Positions 27,001 through 36,009 of a DNA stretch of 64,000 nucleotides are shown one piece after another. The stretch is from Bifidobacterium moukalabense DSM 27321. GTDB lineage: Bacteria; Actinomycetota; Actinomycetes; Actinomycetales; Bifidobacteriaceae. The translations under genes and the position numbers were made by a program. The notes beneath the pieces are model-generated. The model saw only the letters and a list, made by a program, of their open reading frames with translations, did no database searches and was not told the DNA's origin. Location: NCBI RefSeq assembly GCF_000522505.1, contig NZ_AZMV01000004.1, positions 1-64,000 on the forward strand, read 5' to 3'. Position 1 is the first letter of the stretch, and every line of letters begins with the position of its first letter.

Positions 27001-27122
27001 CGAGAACGGCCGCGAGCAGTCCATGGCGTTCCGCATGGCTGTGGTGCATGGGCATCATCATCGTGTTGTACTGTCTGGTGGCCGCGCCCCGTATTCGTCA
27101 TCGCAATCAGGAGGCAGCATGA
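24024..27122 (+). CDS. Large membrane glycosyltransferase, family 2 type
   Basis: A 1032-residue protein. The N-terminal ~290 residues are a GT-A domain: V-A-A-V-M-T-V-E-E-D start, L-W-L-L-H-D-D-S-R as the DxD-like metal site, and E-G-I-D-P-W-F-T-T-Y-G-E-S-I-D-F-C-R-R as the ED acceptor motif. About twelve transmembrane helices follow from ~310 to ~840, then a ~130-residue extracytoplasmic part and a last helix near the C-terminus. It overlaps the DUF5719 gene by ATGA. The architecture fits transfer of sugars to a lipid-linked envelope polymer. The acceptor is unknown. Confidence 0.82.
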   Translation: MSSIASSDIQETVTSLLNGRPYSHRQDVDASVAAVMTVEEDLRFFPATFNAVLSQRMLPGTIVVVDCTGGVMQPMQMSFEVIPSPAGPIIEMPEGKTVRVVLLGVKGATSFSNAVMRGIRQIDLDPSVRALWLLHDDSRPADEHCLESLLDAWRNTPTASLLGAKQLDWQGETLHDVGLYAGNHGVASLVVDGEPDQEQYDGRQDVFAVDLAGALVPLSTLHSTEGIDPWFTTYGESIDFCRRICLGGGRVVVVPQAQIAHRRARFEGVRTKGGQPLDDGNRVDPYMAVAVSKTRYSYTDRHRSWWPLLWLWSIVQSLWLALLCLTRKQPYEACCTLALPWRTLWRLPSALRARSRVRRQSRVPMKSLSTLQVTRQQIARWRDRRQAFLDQRDVVVLGPLAKEHLRGRLVRRWTFALSAAVVAFAWIAVLYWNVLREVCSGAVMYSNTLLPTSAKFTQLVEAATTSWAYASGTGISAPSAPWLLVLMCVSALTAGHVAAAVAVVFFLSAPLCVLSFWALAGIFTRSDTVRSVTSLAWFALAVALGLYRDADVAMMTVMVFLPAAFAFSFRAVGMYRTEEPKRPHHSVQAAAIAALCFIPVVAAEPQLLLPLMVSFLLFLILVRSHRPALLLIPLPAAFVCAPTLVNAVRFASDGAWRQIFGSVMLPNSTHDGSPAILNLSDVLSRAFGIVSMPMGIWGTLMLMMLAVLVLLSVVSLFLPFALRVSRMMWVVSLSGFVTALLSAAVAVAVDADGVVAGSVLPGVSFMMMGVLSCVCLVAGGAVQRFVSLRQSTSGAVQLETHPRVLPTLVHAARIALVCLLLATVVTCMGFDWFGHDRGQVHTSRSGLPMVAADYLEQRSDHRVLALRADSANHVSYTVMRTQSGDLIDSSPAQRVEMVAGRVDDASTRIAKDSAHLLSNADADAIADLSKLGFGGIYVVRDDANAAQKESADQLSSNISASDGTQSVVSSEQGTYYRLTLQDSAKQHINDSGSRTAASSPWRSAWLWCMGIIIVLYCLVAAPRIRHRNQEAA

Positions 27123-28654
27123 GCCGTCATTCTCGTACCCGTGCAGGCGTGGCCATGCGAGTGGTGCTCGCAACGGTGTCGACATTGATCATCGTCGCAT
27201 TGGTGGTCGTGTCGCTGGTCTACCGCCCCTCCTGGCTGAAAGCCGATTCATCCGCGGTCTCCCGCTCGTCGGTCTCCCATACCGTAAGCCCGACACAGCT
27301 GGAGACCTATTGCCCGGCCCGCATGACCATAGCCGATACCGAGGCTTATGGCGACAGCGAATACCAGGCATCCAACGGCAACGTCGCCTCCTCCGTGCGA
27401 TATACGGCGTTCGGATCGGTGTTCCGTTCGTCGGCGCTTACGCTGGGCTCGGATGACACGTCGTCCGCAACGACGCTGAACAAACAGGACGCGGATGATG
27501 ATGACGAGATCTTCGTGGCTTCCGGCAACGTCGATGATGGAGCCAAGCTGCAGGATACCCGTCTGCTGACTTCCAACGACGGTACCGGAGCCGTCTCGTC
27601 GGTGATGTCGTGGGCCACGGACGGTGACCTGAAAGGTGTTTCCGCCGCCTCCTGCATGTCGCCGGCATTGGAACAATCGTTTCTGGTGACCGGCACCCAG
27701 ACGGGCATGACCCAGCAACTGGTAGTGGCGAATCCTTCCGCCAAGGCCACCTCGCTGACGGTCAAGGTGTGGGGCACCGATAGCTCAGGCGCATTGGCCC
27801 TATCCACAGGATCCACGCTCACCGTGGCGGCGAATGGCGAGACGGTGATGAACCTCGCGGCCGCGGCCTCCAAACAGGATGCGCTATACGTTACGGTATC
27901 CAGTGCTGAAACGCCGATTGCGGCGATCATCCGCAGCATCGCCATGGATGGTCTGACATCCAAGGGATCCGATTATGCGGCCGCGAACAACACCGCATCG
28001 AAGCGACTGGCCTTCGGCGCGCTGAGCGAAGGCGACACGGTAAGTCTGTATATGTTTGCCCACCAAACCGCCGATCTTACGGTTTCCTGGATGGACGGCA
28101 AAGGGCTCAAGCAGGCGCATCGGCAGACCATCGAAGGCAACCGGGCATCGGTGATTGACCTGGGCGGCGTGCCCAAGGGGGCGACGGGCCTTATCATCGA
28201 CGCCAGCCAGCCGGTTTCCGCTTCCGCGAAGGTCGAAGACGACGGTAACGATGGGCAGGCCGATTTCGCATTGGTGAACGCGACCGGCCCGTCGCATGTC
28301 TCGGCTCTGGCGATCCCCGATCAGGCCTCGGCAAAACTGGGCGTCATGAATACCTCCGATCAGGAGGCATCAGCCGTGCTTCGTTGCTATGACGCGGACG
28401 GCAAACGGATTGACGAACGCACAATCACCCTTAAGGCCGGTGCGGCCACGATGCTGGACCTTGCGGACATCGATGGCGCCGTGGCGGCCGCAAGCCTGGA
28501 TGATGACGGCGGAGCCATGGTGTGGAACGGACGAATCGGACAGGAAGACGTGGCAAAGGCCAAAATGGCTGGTCTGTCCATCATCTCCCCGGTCGACCTG
28601 AAAGAGACGAAGGAGCAGATTCGGGCCAACGCCGACATGACCGTCGTACGCTGA
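27119..28654 (+). CDS. DUF5719-type extracytoplasmic protein
   Basis: A 511-residue protein; ATG 27119 overlaps the glycosyltransferase stop and follows CAGGAGGCAGC. A signal anchor lies at residues ~13-37 (V-V-L-A-T-V-S-T-L-I-I-V-A-L-V-V). The rest is a beta-rich, Ser/Ala/Asp-rich ectodomain with repeated immunoglobulin-like segments. DUF5719 proteins are encoded beside the WhiB2-glycosyltransferase pair in many actinobacteria. It probably partners the glycosyltransferase; its biochemical role is unknown. Confidence 0.75.
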   Translation: MSRHSRTRAGVAMRVVLATVSTLIIVALVVVSLVYRPSWLKADSSAVSRSSVSHTVSPTQLETYCPARMTIADTEAYGDSEYQASNGNVASSVRYTAFGSVFRSSALTLGSDDTSSATTLNKQDADDDDEIFVASGNVDDGAKLQDTRLLTSNDGTGAVSSVMSWATDGDLKGVSAASCMSPALEQSFLVTGTQTGMTQQLVVANPSAKATSLTVKVWGTDSSGALALSTGSTLTVAANGETVMNLAAAASKQDALYVTVSSAETPIAAIIRSIAMDGLTSKGSDYAAANNTASKRLAFGALSEGDTVSLYMFAHQTADLTVSWMDGKGLKQAHRQTIEGNRASVIDLGGVPKGATGLIIDASQPVSASAKVEDDGNDGQADFALVNATGPSHVSALAIPDQASAKLGVMNTSDQEASAVLRCYDADGKRIDERTITLKAGAATMLDLADIDGAVAAASLDDDGGAMVWNGRIGQEDVAKAKMAGLSIISPVDLKETKEQIRANADMTVVR

Positions 28655-28658
28655 CGGC

Positions 28659-29099
28659 CTACATGCCCCAGTCGGGATCGATCTCCTCAGGTCGGCGTCC
28701 GTAAAGTTCGGCCAGACGCGAAACCACTTCGTCGCGTATGGCGAACTGCAGATCCATGCGGCTTCTTGCATGGGACTGCAGCGGCATGCGGTAGAGCACG
28801 ATGCGAGACGGCATGCCATGATCGGCGGGGAAACACTGGGATCCGAAGTGGGGCACTGCCTCCCATGGTGCGGGATCGGACGGTGGTACGTCCTCCACGG
28901 CGAACTGCACGGGAGCCACCAATTCCGGCCATGCGCCATTGAGCCGTCGAATCTGCGCCACCACCATATCGTCGAACATGCCGCTTCTGGTGCGGTAACG
29001 AGGCAGGCGCGTACCGAACATAGGCGTGCGAATGCCCCTTCCATGACGGTTGCGGTACACTGTAGACTCCCAAGGCAGTTGATGCATAGCCTCCACCAT
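28659..29099 (-). CDS. Degenerate metallopeptidase-like family protein
   Basis: About 146 residues if it starts at ATG 29099; ATG 29087 and 29165 are alternatives and none has a good ribosome site. The N-terminus is Arg-rich (Y-R-N-R-H-G-R-G). The centre has F-A-V-E-D-V-P-P and R-I-V-L-Y-R-M-P-L, as in actinobacterial zincin-like metallopeptidases. The position of the usual H-E-x-x-H helix reads F-A-I-R-D-E-V-V-S-R, so both zinc histidines are missing. It is probably not a peptidase. It is divergent from the HAD gene. Confidence 0.65.
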   Translation of the reverse strand: MVEAMHQLPWESTVYRNRHGRGIRTPMFGTRLPRYRTRSGMFDDMVVAQIRRLNGAWPELVAPVQFAVEDVPPSDPAPWEAVPHFGSQCFPADHGMPSRIVLYRMPLQSHARSRMDLQFAIRDEVVSRLAELYGRRPEEIDPDWGM

Positions 29100-29167
29100 A
29101 GCAAGGTGGGGGTCGTGTCGTGCGCTACCATAATGACATTGGTCCAGCGTGGGAAGGAAAGGCATAC

Positions 29168-29983
29168 ATGGCGGTGGTTTCAGTACCGATGTGGAACGAC
29201 GTGGATGTCGATGCTTTGTGTTCCGGCGCCCGCGTGGTCGCCTTCGATCTCGACAACACGCTGGCCCGTTCGAAAAAACCCATGAAAGACGATATGGCCG
29301 AGCGTTTCTCGCTCCTCACCACCCTGATTCCCGTGGCTGTGGTTTCGGGCGGAAAATACGCCTTGGTGACCAGCCAGATCACCGATTGTCTGACCGCCGG
29401 TGCCAATCGTTTCCATCTGCATCTGATGCCGACCAGTGGCACCCGTTATTACCGTTGGGACGGTAGGGATTGGGAACAGGTATTCGCCCGTGACCTCAGC
29501 GACGAGGATCGTGCCAAAGCCATTGAATCGTTGGAGCGCAACGCCAAGGCGCAAGGTATTTGGTCCGACGCCCCGTGGGGTGAACGCATCGAGGACCGCG
29601 GCAGCCAGATCACCTTCTCCGCACTCGGGCAGAATGCGCCCGTGGAGGCCAAGGAGGCGTGGGATCCCACCAACGAGAAGAAAAACCGTCTTGCACAGGC
29701 GGTGGCTGACGATCTGCCGCATCTGGCGGTACGTTCGGGAGGTTCGACCAGCGTCGACATCTCCGCGCGAGGCATTGACAAATCGTTCGCGGTACGTGAG
29801 TTGGCGCGGATACTCGACATCGATGTGCATCAGATCATTTTCGTAGGGGACCGTATGGATCCTGATGGCAATGATTACCCGGCAGCAGTGGCGGGAACGC
29901 GGGCCGTCCGTGTCACCGGCCCGGCCGATACCGTGATGCTGTGTGACGACATCATCGAATGCCTTCGCGCTCAGGTCGGGTGA
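29168..29983 (+). CDS. HAD-superfamily phosphatase, phosphomannomutase-like
   Basis: A 271-residue HAD protein. The nucleophile motif is V-A-F-D-L-D-N-T-L-A, motif II is A-V-V-S-G-G-K, the Lys is in G-I-D-K-S-F-A-V, and motif III/IV is F-V-G-D-R-M-D-P-D-G-N-D-Y. The C2-type cap and the G-I-D-K-x-x-A motif place it with eukaryotic-type phosphomannomutases/HAD-IIB enzymes. It may isomerise or dephosphorylate hexose phosphate. ATG 29168 lacks a strong ribosome site. comF begins five bases after its stop. Confidence 0.82.
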   Translation: MAVVSVPMWNDVDVDALCSGARVVAFDLDNTLARSKKPMKDDMAERFSLLTTLIPVAVVSGGKYALVTSQITDCLTAGANRFHLHLMPTSGTRYYRWDGRDWEQVFARDLSDEDRAKAIESLERNAKAQGIWSDAPWGERIEDRGSQITFSALGQNAPVEAKEAWDPTNEKKNRLAQAVADDLPHLAVRSGGSTSVDISARGIDKSFAVRELARILDIDVHQIIFVGDRMDPDGNDYPAAVAGTRAVRVTGPADTVMLCDDIIECLRAQVG

Positions 29984-29987
29984 TCGT

Positions 29988-30725
29988 ATGGGGGCGGTGG
30001 CGCGAATGTCGGCGATGATCGTCGATCTGCTGTTCCCAAGGGGCTGTGCGGGCTGCGATCGCCCGGATGCCGTGCTGTGCATGAATTGCCGAAGGCTGTT
30101 CCATCAGCAGGTGGAGCGTCCTCTGCCGGCCGTCGCGATGGGTCGCTGGTTTGCCTGCGGCTGGTATCGAGGCGCCGCCCGTCATGCGATTCTGTCATGG
30201 AAGGACCATGGCGATGAGGAATGCGACGGGCCGTTTTGCGAGATGTTGTATGATCTTGCGCATTCCTGCGGACTGTTTGATACGCTCCATGACGGGATGT
30301 CGTATGATAAGCCCGTTCTGATCGTTCCGGCACCGTCATCCCGGCAATCCGTACGTCAACGTGGACGCAGGCACATGATGCAGCTCGCAGGGCGTTTGGC
30401 GAGAGAATTGCGGCGGGCACGCCTTTCGGCGAAGGTCTGCAACGCCTTGGAAAGCAGGGGAGTGAAACGCAGGTCGGTGCAGATGCGAGGCGTCGCCCAG
30501 CGTTCCCGGCGATTGAGGGGCCATGTTGTCGTTCGACCCGGAATAGACCTACGTGGCGTGCCCGTCGTGCTGGTCGACGACATCATCACTTCCGGTACCA
30601 CGATGCGCCGCTGCGTCGAAGCCCTGCAGCAGGCCGGCGCGACGGTGGTCACCGTGCTGGCGTTGGCCTATACGCCGGCCGGTAGGCCGGCACGGGAAGA
30701 AGGTCATTCGTCATCGGCGGTGTGA
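29988..30725 (+). CDS. ComF-family phosphoribosyltransferase-like protein
   Basis: A 245-residue protein. An N-terminal zinc-finger-like segment C-A-G-C-D-R-P-D-A-V-L-C-M-N-C is followed by a type I PRTase fold with the PRPP loop V-V-L-V-D-D-I-I-T-S-G-T-T. ComF proteins are implicated in DNA uptake or single-stranded DNA handling; the gene is present in many non-transformable bacteria. It is next to the HAD gene and its 3' end overlaps the convergent kinase gene by 22 bases. Confidence 0.85.
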   Translation: MGAVARMSAMIVDLLFPRGCAGCDRPDAVLCMNCRRLFHQQVERPLPAVAMGRWFACGWYRGAARHAILSWKDHGDEECDGPFCEMLYDLAHSCGLFDTLHDGMSYDKPVLIVPAPSSRQSVRQRGRRHMMQLAGRLARELRRARLSAKVCNALESRGVKRRSVQMRGVAQRSRRLRGHVVVRPGIDLRGVPVVLVDDIITSGTTMRRCVEALQQAGATVVTVLALAYTPAGRPAREEGHSSSAV

Positions 30726-31780
30726 TATTTCGGTAGGGTGATCTCAAAATCGGCTCCACGCTGATCGTCGACCACACGCACGGTACCGCCATGCAACTGC
30801 GCCGCCCACCGGGCGATCGACAATCCCAGCCCGGTGCCGCCCGATTCGGTGCCGGGGCCGGTCTTGCCCTTGACGAAGCGGCGGAAAATATCGGATCGCG
30901 CCTCCTGCGGGATCTGCGAGCCGAAGTTGACCACGTTGGTCACGATGGTGCCGAAATCCTGATTTTCATGCGCCTCGATGAGCACGGTGGTGTTGTCGGC
31001 GGAATGCTTGAGCGCATTGGCGATGATGTTGGTGAACAGTTGACGCAGGCGGTCCTGGTCACCTTCCATCTCGATGTCGGCGGGCACATGCATCTCGATG
31101 TCGTGCGCATGGCCGGCATCCGCTATCTCCAATGGCTCCACGGTCTCGTCGATGAAATCATGGAAATTGAACCTCTCGATCTGCAGGCTGGCCGCCCCGG
31201 CCTCCATACGGGACAGGTCCAGCAGGAACGCGATGAGATCCGATAAGCGATGCGTTTGGTTCAGGATGCTTTCCAGATTGGCTGGCGTCGGTTCGACCAC
31301 GCCGTCTGCCATATTCTCGACCATGGCCTGCAAGGCTGAAACCGGAGTGCGCAGTTCATGGCTGACGTTCGCCACCATGTCGCGGCGCATCTGATCGGCA
31401 TGCTGCAGTTCCTCGGCCATTTCGTTGAAGGAGATGGCCAGCTGGCCCACTTCATCTCGGCTGTTCGAATCGACATGCACACGCACGGTATAGTCGCCGT
31501 CGGCCATGGCTTCGGCCGCGTCCCGCATCTGACGCAGGGGGGAGGTGAGTCCTCGGGAGAAGAAGTAGGTGATGCCCAGAGCCACGGCAAGCGTGATCGG
31601 CATGGCGATCCATATGCTTAGGCCCACCTTGAGCAGGAACCAGGCCATGATGAACGCGATGGCCGTCGCGATGACGATCAATACGCTGAGTTCGACCTTC
31701 AGCGAGGACAACAAACCAATGGGGCGTTCGGTCTCCAAAGGATTGACCGAACGCCCCTTATTCGAATTGGAAGTATGCAT
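30704..31780 (-). CDS. Two-component sensor histidine kinase
   Basis: A 358-residue kinase. Two transmembrane helices (~30-51 and ~55-75) are separated by almost no external loop, so it likely senses within the membrane. A HAMP domain (S-P-L-R-Q-M-R-D-A-A-E-A-M) is followed by HisKA with H in N-V-S-H-E-L-R-T-P-V and an HATPase with N-box N-I-I-A-N-A-L-K-H and G-box G-G-T-G-L-G-L-S. It follows the response regulator by 12 bases on the same strand, so the two form one operon. Confidence 0.9.
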   Translation of the reverse strand: MHTSNSNKGRSVNPLETERPIGLLSSLKVELSVLIVIATAIAFIMAWFLLKVGLSIWIAMPITLAVALGITYFFSRGLTSPLRQMRDAAEAMADGDYTVRVHVDSNSRDEVGQLAISFNEMAEELQHADQMRRDMVANVSHELRTPVSALQAMVENMADGVVEPTPANLESILNQTHRLSDLIAFLLDLSRMEAGAASLQIERFNFHDFIDETVEPLEIADAGHAHDIEMHVPADIEMEGDQDRLRQLFTNIIANALKHSADNTTVLIEAHENQDFGTIVTNVVNFGSQIPQEARSDIFRRFVKGKTGPGTESGGTGLGLSIARWAAQLHGGTVRVVDDQRGADFEITLPKYHTADDE

Positions 31781-31791
31781 ACTACCGCATA

Positions 31792-32514
31792 CTACTGCTC
31801 CGGCGGCTCGAATGCATAGCCGACGCCATGTACGGTGCGGATGGTCTGCGAACCCAGTTTGTGACGGAGCGCCTTAACATGCGAATCCACGGTGCGGGTA
31901 CCGGAGGCGTCCACCCAGTCCCACACCTCCTCGAGCAGTTTCTCACGGGTGAGCACGGACTTCGGCTTGCGGGCCAACGTGGCCAACAGGTCGAACTCCG
32001 TGGGGGTCAGATGAACCTGCTCGCCGTTGACGGTGACGATGCGTTGCGCGGGGTCGATGACCAGCGAGCCGAAATCGAGGATCTTTTCGTTTTCGGAGTT
32101 CTTCGCGATGACCTTGGCACGGTCCACGCGGCGGAGCAGCGCCTTGCAGCGTGCGATGAGCTCTCGCATGGAGAACGGCTTGGTCATATAGTCATCGGCC
32201 CCGGCCCCGAGACCGATGACCTTGTCGGCCTCGTCGTCTCGTGCCGTCAGAATCAGCACGGGAACCGGACGTTCCGCCACAATGCGCTTGGTCGCTTCGA
32301 GACCGTCCATCACCGGAAGCATGATGTCCATGATCACCAGATCCGGACGTAGCTGCGCGGCGGCCTGTACGGCGCTCGCACCGTCGGAGGCCACACGGGC
32401 CGTCCAACCTTCCGCGGTGATGCGCTGCGCGATGGCAGTGGCCAACGTTGGTTCATCCTCGACCACCAGAACGGTACGTGGGGTAGTCGAGAGTCGTGCT
32501 GATGTGTTGAGCAT
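31792..32514 (-). CDS. OmpR/PhoB-type response regulator
   Basis: A 240-residue protein. The receiver domain has the acidic pair E-D-E-P, phospho-acceptor Asp in D-L-V-I-M-D-I-M-L-P, Thr in L-T-A-R-D-D and Lys in M-T-K-P-F-S. The C-terminal winged helix has L-T-P-T-E-F-D-L-L and R-T-V-D-S-H-V-K-A-L-R-H-K-L. It is the cognate regulator of the kinase encoded immediately downstream and is the first gene of that operon. Target genes are not evident. Confidence 0.92.
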   Translation of the reverse strand: MLNTSARLSTTPRTVLVVEDEPTLATAIAQRITAEGWTARVASDGASAVQAAAQLRPDLVIMDIMLPVMDGLEATKRIVAERPVPVLILTARDDEADKVIGLGAGADDYMTKPFSMRELIARCKALLRRVDRAKVIAKNSENEKILDFGSLVIDPAQRIVTVNGEQVHLTPTEFDLLATLARKPKSVLTREKLLEEVWDWVDASGTRTVDSHVKALRHKLGSQTIRTVHGVGYAFEPPEQ

Positions 32515-32529
32515 AGCGGTTCGCCTTTC

Positions 32530-34785
32530 TCAGTGTTCTGGCTTCAAGAATACTGCGCCGAGAGCCGGAACGGTGATTTTGGCGGACCAATCGCGTGAAT
32601 GATACTCTCCTTCGACCGCTTCGAACGTGCCGTTATGGATGTCGGAGCCGCCGTAGATCTTGTCGTCGGTGGTCAGCACTTCGGTCCACTTGCCGCCCTT
32701 GGTGAGCGGTACCTGGTAATCCTGCCAAGCCTCGCCCGAGAAGTTCACGACGATGACCATCTGTTCGCCATCCTTGCCGATTCGCACAAAGCTTAACGTA
32801 TTGTGGTCGGCATCATCGCTGGTGAGCCACTGGAAGCCCGCCGGATCGAAGTCCTGGCTCCACAACGCCGGCGATTCCTTATACAGGGCGTTGAGATCGG
32901 CAACAAGCCTCTGCACGCCGCGATGGTCCGGCCAGTTGAGCGCATCCCAATCCACGGAGCCGTCATGGTCCCATTCCCCGTATTGGGCCACCTCGTTGCC
33001 CATGAAGGACAGGTTCTTGCCCGGATGGGCCCACTGATAGGCGAACAGGGCGCGCACGCCGGCATAGCGCTGCCAGTCATTGCCCGGCATCTTGCCGAAT
33101 ACCGAGCCCTTGCCGTATACGACCTCGTCATGGCTGATGGGCAGCACATAATGCTCGGAATACGCATAGACCATGGAGAAGGTGATCTCGTTGTGGTGCC
33201 ATTTGCGGTTGATCGGTTCCTCATGCAGATACTGCAGGGTGTCGTGCATCCATCCCATATTCCACTTGAGGCCGAAACCGAGGCCGCCGGCATCGGTCGG
33301 GGCAGTGATGCCCGGGTATGCGGTGGACTCCTCGGCTATCATCATGATGCCGGGATTGTTCTTGTACGCGGTGGCGTTGGCCTCCTTGAGGAAGTCGATG
33401 GCCTCAAGGTTCTCACGGCCGCCGTAGATGTTCGGATGCCACTGGCCCGGTTCGCGGCTGTAGTCGAGGTACAGCATCGAGGAGACCGCGTCCACGCGCA
33501 GCGCGTCGACATGATACTCATCCAGCCAGAAGCAGGCGTTGGCAACCAGGAAGTTACGCACTTCGCGGCGTCCGAAGTTGAACACATAGGTGCCCCAGTC
33601 AGGGTGTTCTCCGCGCATTGGATCGGGATCCTCATACAGCGGGGTGCCGTCGAAACGTCCCAGTGCGAACGCATCCTTCGGGAAGTGGGCCGGAACCCAA
33701 TCCATGATCACGCCGATGCCGGCCTCATGGAACCTGTCGACCAGATACTTGAAGTCGTCCGGTCCGCCAAGCCTGGAATCGACCGCGTAGTAGCCCGTGA
33801 CCTGATAGCCCCAGGAGCCGGAGAACGGATGTTCCGCCAACGGCATGAACTCCACATGGGTGAAGCCCTCCTTGGCCACATACGGTACGAGCTTGTCGGC
33901 CAATTCGCGATAGTTGTGCACATCGCTGCGCCAACTGCCCGCATGCACCTCATAGATGCTGACCGGACCGTTATGCGGATCGGTGACGGCACGCTTGGCC
34001 ATCCACGACTCATCATGCCATTCATGCTCGGAATCGACCACGATGGAACCGGTGCGCGGCGGAATCTCATGCGAGCGTTCCATCGGATCGGCCTTCATCG
34101 TCCATTCGTTGTTGGCATTGAGGATCTCATACTTGTAGATCTCGCCATCGCCGACGCCCGGCACGAACAGCTCCCAGACACCTGAGGATCCCAATTCACG
34201 CATGGCGTGCGTGCGGCCGTTCCATCCGTTGAAATCGCCGACCACGCGCACGGCATGTGCGTTCGGGGCCCATACGGTGAACGCGGTGCCGACCACCTGC
34301 TCACCAGGCGTGCCGTCGGAGGAGCCCATGGGGTCGTCGTAGCGCAACACATGGGCTCCGAGGGCCTCCCACAGTCGTTCGTGGCGACCTTCTCCGAACA
34401 GGTACATGTCCATATCGCCGATGGTGGGTAGATAACGGTACGGGTCGTCCGATACCACCACGGTGCCGTCTTCGTATTCGGTGCAAATGCGGTAGTCCGG
34501 CACGCCGTAACCGTCATCGGTCCGGACCGCCTTGATGAGTGCCGTGAATACGCCGTTGAATTCATGCACCGCCTCGGCGTCGCCGCTCTGTGTGATGATC
34601 GTCACGGATTTCGCCAGTGGACGCAACACGCGGATCGTGACGATATCCTCGCGCCCGTCTGACCCGAGATGCCCACCGAGCACCTCGTGCGGATTGTAAA
34701 ACGTACCGTTGCTTACTGCATCCAGGTCGCCCTGAGCAACAGGAACGGCAACGACATCTTCTTTGATCTTGGATTCTGTAACCAT
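32530..34785 (-). CDS. glgB: 1,4-alpha-glucan branching enzyme
   Basis: A 751-residue GlgB that makes alpha-1,6 branches in glycogen. The N-terminal N1 and CBM48 modules (~1-230) precede a GH13 barrel: substrate motif M-P-L-A-E-H-P-F, nucleophile Asp in [10 protein letters not shown], acid Glu in [11 protein letters not shown], and L-P-I-S-H-D-E-V. The C-terminal beta domain ends before a short intergenic gap to the response regulator. It is divergent from carD. Full length. Confidence 0.95.
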   Translation of the reverse strand: MVTESKIKEDVVAVPVAQGDLDAVSNGTFYNPHEVLGGHLGSDGREDIVTIRVLRPLAKSVTIITQSGDAEAVHEFNGVFTALIKAVRTDDGYGVPDYRICTEYEDGTVVVSDDPYRYLPTIGDMDMYLFGEGRHERLWEALGAHVLRYDDPMGSSDGTPGEQVVGTAFTVWAPNAHAVRVVGDFNGWNGRTHAMRELGSSGVWELFVPGVGDGEIYKYEILNANNEWTMKADPMERSHEIPPRTGSIVVDSEHEWHDESWMAKRAVTDPHNGPVSIYEVHAGSWRSDVHNYRELADKLVPYVAKEGFTHVEFMPLAEHPFSGSWGYQVTGYYAVDSRLGGPDDFKYLVDRFHEAGIGVIMDWVPAHFPKDAFALGRFDGTPLYEDPDPMRGEHPDWGTYVFNFGRREVRNFLVANACFWLDEYHVDALRVDAVSSMLYLDYSREPGQWHPNIYGGRENLEAIDFLKEANATAYKNNPGIMMIAEESTAYPGITAPTDAGGLGFGLKWNMGWMHDTLQYLHEEPINRKWHHNEITFSMVYAYSEHYVLPISHDEVVYGKGSVFGKMPGNDWQRYAGVRALFAYQWAHPGKNLSFMGNEVAQYGEWDHDGSVDWDALNWPDHRGVQRLVADLNALYKESPALWSQDFDPAGFQWLTSDDADHNTLSFVRIGKDGEQMVIVVNFSGEAWQDYQVPLTKGGKWTEVLTTDDKIYGGSDIHNGTFEAVEGEYHSRDWSAKITVPALGAVFLKPEH

Positions 34786-34923
34786 GGCAAAAGTGTAAGC
34801 ATGATTGGTCGGAAATTGGCTTCGTGTCGTGCTTTATTTTCATTTTTTTCGCTGTTTTTTGGACAAGTCCATACCGGGTGGCACAATAATTCGGGTTTTG
34901 TGTAAGATTTTCACGGAGGATTC

Positions 34924-35520
34924 ATGGGTTACAAGGTCGGCGACATGGTCGTCTATCCACGTCACGGCGCTGCGAAGGTGGAGGCCATAACCGAGCGGAC
35001 GGTCAAGGGGGTTACCCGTGAATACCTGCAGTTGTCGGTATTGTCGTCCGACGGTCTGGTCATCAATGTTCCGGTGGACAACGCCAAGAAGGTCGGTGTG
35101 CGAGACATCGTCGACGCCAACGAGGTGGCGAAGGTCTTTGAGATCCTGCGTACCCCGATCATCGAAAAGGAAATGAACTGGTCCCGTCGCTACAAGCTGA
35201 ATGTCGAGAAGATCGCCACCGGTGATGTCAACAAGATCGCCGAAGTGGTGCGTGATCTGGCCCAGCGCGATGTGGACGAACATGGTCTGTCCGCCGGCGA
35301 GAAGCGCATGCTCACGAAAGCCCGCAGCATTCTCACCTCCGAGATTTCGCTGTCCGAGCACCTCGAGGAGGGAGAGGCCCAACGTCTGCTTGACGTGAAT
35401 CTGGGGTACGAGGCTCCGCAGCCGGGTGATGACCGGCATCATACCGAGGCCCCGCAGGAGGCCGCGATGGATACCTTGGCCCGTATCGAGGCCGAAGGCA
35501 AGAAATCCAAGAAGAAGTAA
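34924..35520 (+). CDS. CarD-family transcriptional regulator
   Basis: A 198-residue protein from ATG 34924 after CGGAGGATT. The N-terminal RNA-polymerase interaction domain (residues ~1-60) opens M-G-Y-K-V-G-D-M-V-V-Y-P-R-H-G-A-A and has the usual R-E-Y-L-Q-L-S. The C-terminal helical DNA-binding domain carries N-W-S-R-R-Y-K. A ~30-residue acidic tail with C-terminal Lys-rich end exceeds the ~160 residues of mycobacterial CarD. It stabilises open complexes at rRNA and other promoters. ispF follows within ten bases, a common pairing. Confidence 0.93.
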   Translation: MGYKVGDMVVYPRHGAAKVEAITERTVKGVTREYLQLSVLSSDGLVINVPVDNAKKVGVRDIVDANEVAKVFEILRTPIIEKEMNWSRRYKLNVEKIATGDVNKIAEVVRDLAQRDVDEHGLSAGEKRMLTKARSILTSEISLSEHLEEGEAQRLLDVNLGYEAPQPGDDRHHTEAPQEAAMDTLARIEAEGKKSKKK

Positions 35521-35529
35521 GGTTCTTTG

Positions 35530-36006
35530 ATGCGCATCGGTCAGGGTTTTGATGCCCATCGATTCGCTGATCTCAAGGCAGGCAGGCCGCTATGGCTTGC
35601 CTGTTTGCATTGGGATGGCGACGGCATAGCGGGTGATTCCGATGGCGATGTCGCCGCACATGCGCTGATCGACGCGTTGCTGGCCGCCGCGCACCTTGGT
35701 GATATCGGCACGCTGTTCGGTGTGGGGGCGGATTCCGATGGTGCCGGAAGGCACGGTGCGGAAATGTTGCAGGCCACCGTCGATCATCTGAAGAACCACG
35801 GTATGCGGCCAATAAGCGCCAGTGTGGTGATCATCGCCAATCGTCCGAAGATCGGCGCACGCCGTAGTGAGGCGGAAACGGCACTGTCCGCGGCAATCGG
35901 CTGCGAGGTGTCGGTGACGGCCACCACTACGGACGGCATGGGGTTCACCGGCTCGGGGGAGGGCATCGCCGCCATTGCCAACGCCCTCGTTGAACCGTTG
36001 GAATAG
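35530..36006 (+). CDS. ispF: 2-C-methyl-D-erythritol 2,4-cyclodiphosphate synthase
   Basis: A 158-residue IspF of the MEP isoprenoid pathway. The metal-binding motif is G-F-D-A-H-R-F at residues 6-12, then D-S-D-G-D-V-A-A-H-A-L-I-D-A and H-L-G-D-I-G-T-L-F. The C-terminal A-T-T-T-D-G-M-G-F-T-G signature is complete. The ATG at 35530 is preferred over the TTG three bases earlier. It sits 9 bases after carD. Full length. Confidence 0.93.
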   Translation: MRIGQGFDAHRFADLKAGRPLWLACLHWDGDGIAGDSDGDVAAHALIDALLAAAHLGDIGTLFGVGADSDGAGRHGAEMLQATVDHLKNHGMRPISASVVIIANRPKIGARRSEAETALSAAIGCEVSVTATTTDGMGFTGSGEGIAAIANALVEPLE

Positions 36007-36009
36007 CCG

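Noticed and set aside
32803-34185. 460-residue plus-strand ORF
   Set aside because: Lies wholly within glgB on the other strand and has no domain signal.
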